A stretch of DNA of 7,030 bases, taken from UKL13-2 sp043744255 (lineage in GTDB: Bacteria; Pseudomonadota; Gammaproteobacteria; Burkholderiales; Usitatibacteraceae). The translations under genes and the position numbers were made by a program. Under the pieces are notes generated by a model. That model did no database searches and was not told where the DNA came from. It was given only the letters and a program-made list of their open reading frames with translations. Shown one piece after another: positions 5,767 through 7,030 of this stretch. Position 1 is the stretch's first letter. Each line of letters starts with the position of its first letter. The stretch spans positions 1 to 7,030 of the forward strand of contig JAYTVA010000035.1 in NCBI GenBank assembly GCA_043744255.1, in the 5' to 3' direction.

Positions 5767-6723
5767 CGCTCTGCGGAAAAGTGGCAGACACGCCAATGCG
5801 ATCTGTTCGATGTGTCGATGATCGGTACCGCAACACCCGCCGAATACATTCAGGGACTTCAATTGTTGTCCTTTCAGCGCGGCATAGTCCCGTCCGAGCT
5901 CCACTGGGTCACCAGCATCGAGCTCCGGCGCTTCGTTCAGCTCGGCGTGGCTCATTGTAGAGGCGTTTGCGCGAAGCCCACGAATACGCTCCATCCACGG
6001 CTCCTCTCCACCGACGACGCTGCTGAAGTGGGTGGGATGGGCGCAGTTGATCATGAAGTAGGCAGGGTAACCAGACGTGGCTTCGTCTACTTGCTGGATT
6101 GCGTCACCTAGGGACTGGCCCGTCGGCAGCTTCCCATCGATCTCGACCGTAAAGGAAATGACGACAGGCAAGCCCGCGTTCCTGGCCGCTCGCGCAAGGC
6201 CGACGGCCTCTTCCGCGTAGTTCATGGTGATGCCGGTTACCAAGTCTGCTGCGGTGCCGGCGAATGTCTCAACCTGCAAGCTGTGGTAGTCCTCGGCTTG
6301 CTTGTCCGACATCTTGTTACTCGGAACATACCCGTCCCCGCGCGGACCGACACACCCGCTGATGACGATCGGCGTTCGTGAAGTTTCGTACTCATCTCGG
6401 ATGTCCTCGAGGAGGCGAACGCTCTTCTTGGTGGCTTCTGCAAGCGCAGCTCTGCTGTACAAGAGTTTGTCGCCCCAATCAGCACTGGCCCTCCACGTCG
6501 CGGTTTCGAGCAATAGACCAGATCGATACTTTTGGGCCAACTCCGCATAGGTACGAAAATACTTTCTGAGGGCGCCTTCGCCTTCCGGCGTCTTGAACAA
6601 GTGAAAGGCAGCGAAATGAGGAAGGTCCTGACCATCGAGAAAAATCAAAGTGGTTTCGATCCCTCCGTCGGTCAGAAAGAACTCACCACGGAACTGGGGC
6701 AGGGCTTGCCGATACTTTGCCAT
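5761..6723 (-). CDS. Homocysteine S-methyltransferase family protein
   Basis: Members of this family (S-methyl_trans, Pfam PF02574; MmuM/BhmT type) are zinc TIM-barrel enzymes that move a methyl group, usually to homocysteine to form methionine, without cobalamin in the MmuM type. The 320-residue product begins with the family's first barrel strand, LTDGGIETTL (residues 17-26). It carries LLETATWRA (71-79) and SGCVGPRGDGY (122-132). The three cysteines expected to hold zinc are Cys227 (in MINCAHP) and Cys297-Cys298 (in GGCCGT). Length and cysteine spacing agree with E. coli MmuM (about 310 residues). The methyl donor and true acceptor cannot be told, so I give no symbol. The ATG is preceded by a strong ribosome binding site, and the stop lies within the attC. 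It is the only gene of its cassette and has no promoter of its own that I can see. Confidence 0.9.
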   Translation of the reverse strand: MAKYRQALPQFRGEFFLTDGGIETTLIFLDGQDLPHFAAFHLFKTPEGEGALRKYFRTYAELAQKYRSGLLLETATWRASADWGDKLLYSRAALAEATKKSVRLLEDIRDEYETSRTPIVISGCVGPRGDGYVPSNKMSDKQAEDYHSLQVETFAGTAADLVTGITMNYAEEAVGLARAARNAGLPVVISFTVEIDGKLPTGQSLGDAIQQVDEATSGYPAYFMINCAHPTHFSSVVGGEEPWMERIRGLRANASTMSHAELNEAPELDAGDPVELGRDYAALKGQQLKSLNVFGGCCGTDHRHIEQIALACLPLFRRAT

Positions 6724-6730
6724 GTGCTAT

Positions 6731-6739
6731 CTCTCCTTT
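6731..6739 (-). promoter_or_regulatory. Strong ribosome binding site of the cassette gene
   Basis: Minus-strand AAAGGAGAG lies seven bases before the ATG at 6723 and fixes that start. It is the clearest Shine-Dalgarno in the window, in contrast to btuB, the c-di-GMP gene and the zapB-like gene. The whole cassette leader is only about 40 bases and shows no promoter. Confidence 0.75.
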
Positions 6740-6758
6740 GTAGCGCGACGACCGAGCG

Positions 6759-6836
6759 ACCTAACGTTCGACATGAGCGGCGGCTTACGGCGGGCCAAGC
6801 CCGCCGCAAGCCGTTCGCTCGATGGAGGGGTAAGTC
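6759..6836 (-). other. attC: Integron attC site of the ASCH cassette
   Basis: Read on the minus strand, R'' would be GACTTAC (6830-6836), then CCCCTC, a long L'' arm starting CATCGAGCGAACGG, a short loop near 6798-6802, an L' arm ending GCCGCCGCTCATG, the spacer TCGAAC, and R' GTTAGGT (6759-6765). The arms pair over more than 20 positions with two extra bases in L'' (a C after CAT and an A before CGG). That corresponds to the two extrahelical bases of canonical attC sites, and it sets the direction as minus, the same as the ASCH gene. R'' departs from RYYYAAC at two positions, so this half-site is degenerate. Confidence 0.82.
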
Positions 6837-7030
6837 GCACTTGTGGACGTCTGGTGTACGACCTTAAACCGCTCGCAAGCTACGGGCATGTTCTCAGAGA
6901 ACTGCCGACCCGCAGCAACGCACTCTCTGGTAAAGAACTCGCGATGCGCTGCCCGCCAGAACGACAACGAACCGTCTCCCTCGCCTTCCGTTGCCGCGAA
7001 CTCGGCACTAACCTCGCTGAAGGGTACAAC
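6785..7030 (-). CDS. ASCH-domain protein (YhfF-like), C-terminal part
   Basis: ASCH domains are PUA-like beta-barrels thought to bind RNA or nucleotides. They are frequent in integron cassettes, usually without a known cell role. The 81 visible residues have no start; the frame continues past the right edge. FAATEGEGDGSLSFWRAAH (residues 11-29), the REFFTREC segment (30-37) and SENMPVACERFKVVH (45-59) match the C-terminal half of the COG4405/YhfF-type family. After about residue 65 the frame runs into the attC, which supplies the last 16 or so residues (YPSIERTACGGLGPP region) before TAA at 6785-6787. An internal TTG at 6965-6967 is not the true start, since conserved sequence lies upstream of it. 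Confidence 0.8.
   Translation of the reverse strand, partial: VVPFSEVSAEFAATEGEGDGSLSFWRAAHREFFTRECVAAGRQFSENMPVACERFKVVHQTSTSATYPSIERTACGGLGPP

Larger units (their letters stand above)
5719..6764 (-). mobile_element. Integron gene cassette (methyltransferase cassette)
   Basis: A compact cassette of about 1,046 bases: a short 5' leader, one gene, and one attC. Its two ends carry a perfect 12-bp inverted match, GAGCGACCTAAC (6754-6765) and GTTAGGTCGCTC (5760-5771). That is expected if the R' half (cassette start) and R'' half (cassette end) once formed one attC in the excised circle. The boundaries given follow the G/TTRRRY crossover rule with the cassette read on the minus strand, the direction of its gene. 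No integrase gene or attI site lies in the window; if an integron platform exists it should be to the right. Confidence 0.75.

Overview
The window reads as chromosomal DNA of a betaproteobacterium. The reasons are the gene order small ZapB-like coiled-coil gene, zapA, then a 6S-like RNA at the left edge, the moderately high GC, and a cobalamin-riboswitch-controlled btuB. The genus cannot be read from the sequence.

Layout from left to right. (1) Positions 1-731, minus strand: a cell-division locus. A sigma70-type promoter sits almost on top of the start codon of a 69-residue coiled-coil gene. That gene overlaps zapA by four bases (ATGA), and zapA runs directly into what looks like the 5' part of 6S RNA, cut by the window edge. 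(2) 909-3047, plus strand: a soluble PAS-PAS-GGDEF-EAL protein with both c-di-GMP active sites essentially intact and an inhibitory I-site. (3) 3056-5311, plus strand: a cobalamin riboswitch, a structured leader of about 150 bases, and the BtuB-type TonB-dependent receptor it should control, followed by a 16-bp hairpin. (4) 5312-5712: about 400 bases with no convincing gene. (5) 5713-7030: integron cassette material. There are two attC recombination sites. Between them lies a gene for a homocysteine S-methyltransferase family enzyme (minus strand), and beyond the right-hand site is the 3' part of an ASCH-domain gene typical of cassettes. No integrase is visible, so this is either the distal end of an integron array or a cluster of attC sites without an integrase.

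How the parts relate: regions 1-3 are ordinary backbone (division, c-di-GMP signalling, B12 uptake). Region 5 is acquired cargo. The methyltransferase cassette has a strong ribosome binding site but only about 40 bases of leader, so it probably depends on transcription entering from the right. The most interesting points are the attC at 5713-5766, whose internal polarity markers point opposite to its cassette gene; the ASCH reading frame that runs through its attC; the apparently leaderless promoter arrangement of the ZapB-like gene; and the long structured leader and missing Shine-Dalgarno at btuB. I found no wholly new system.
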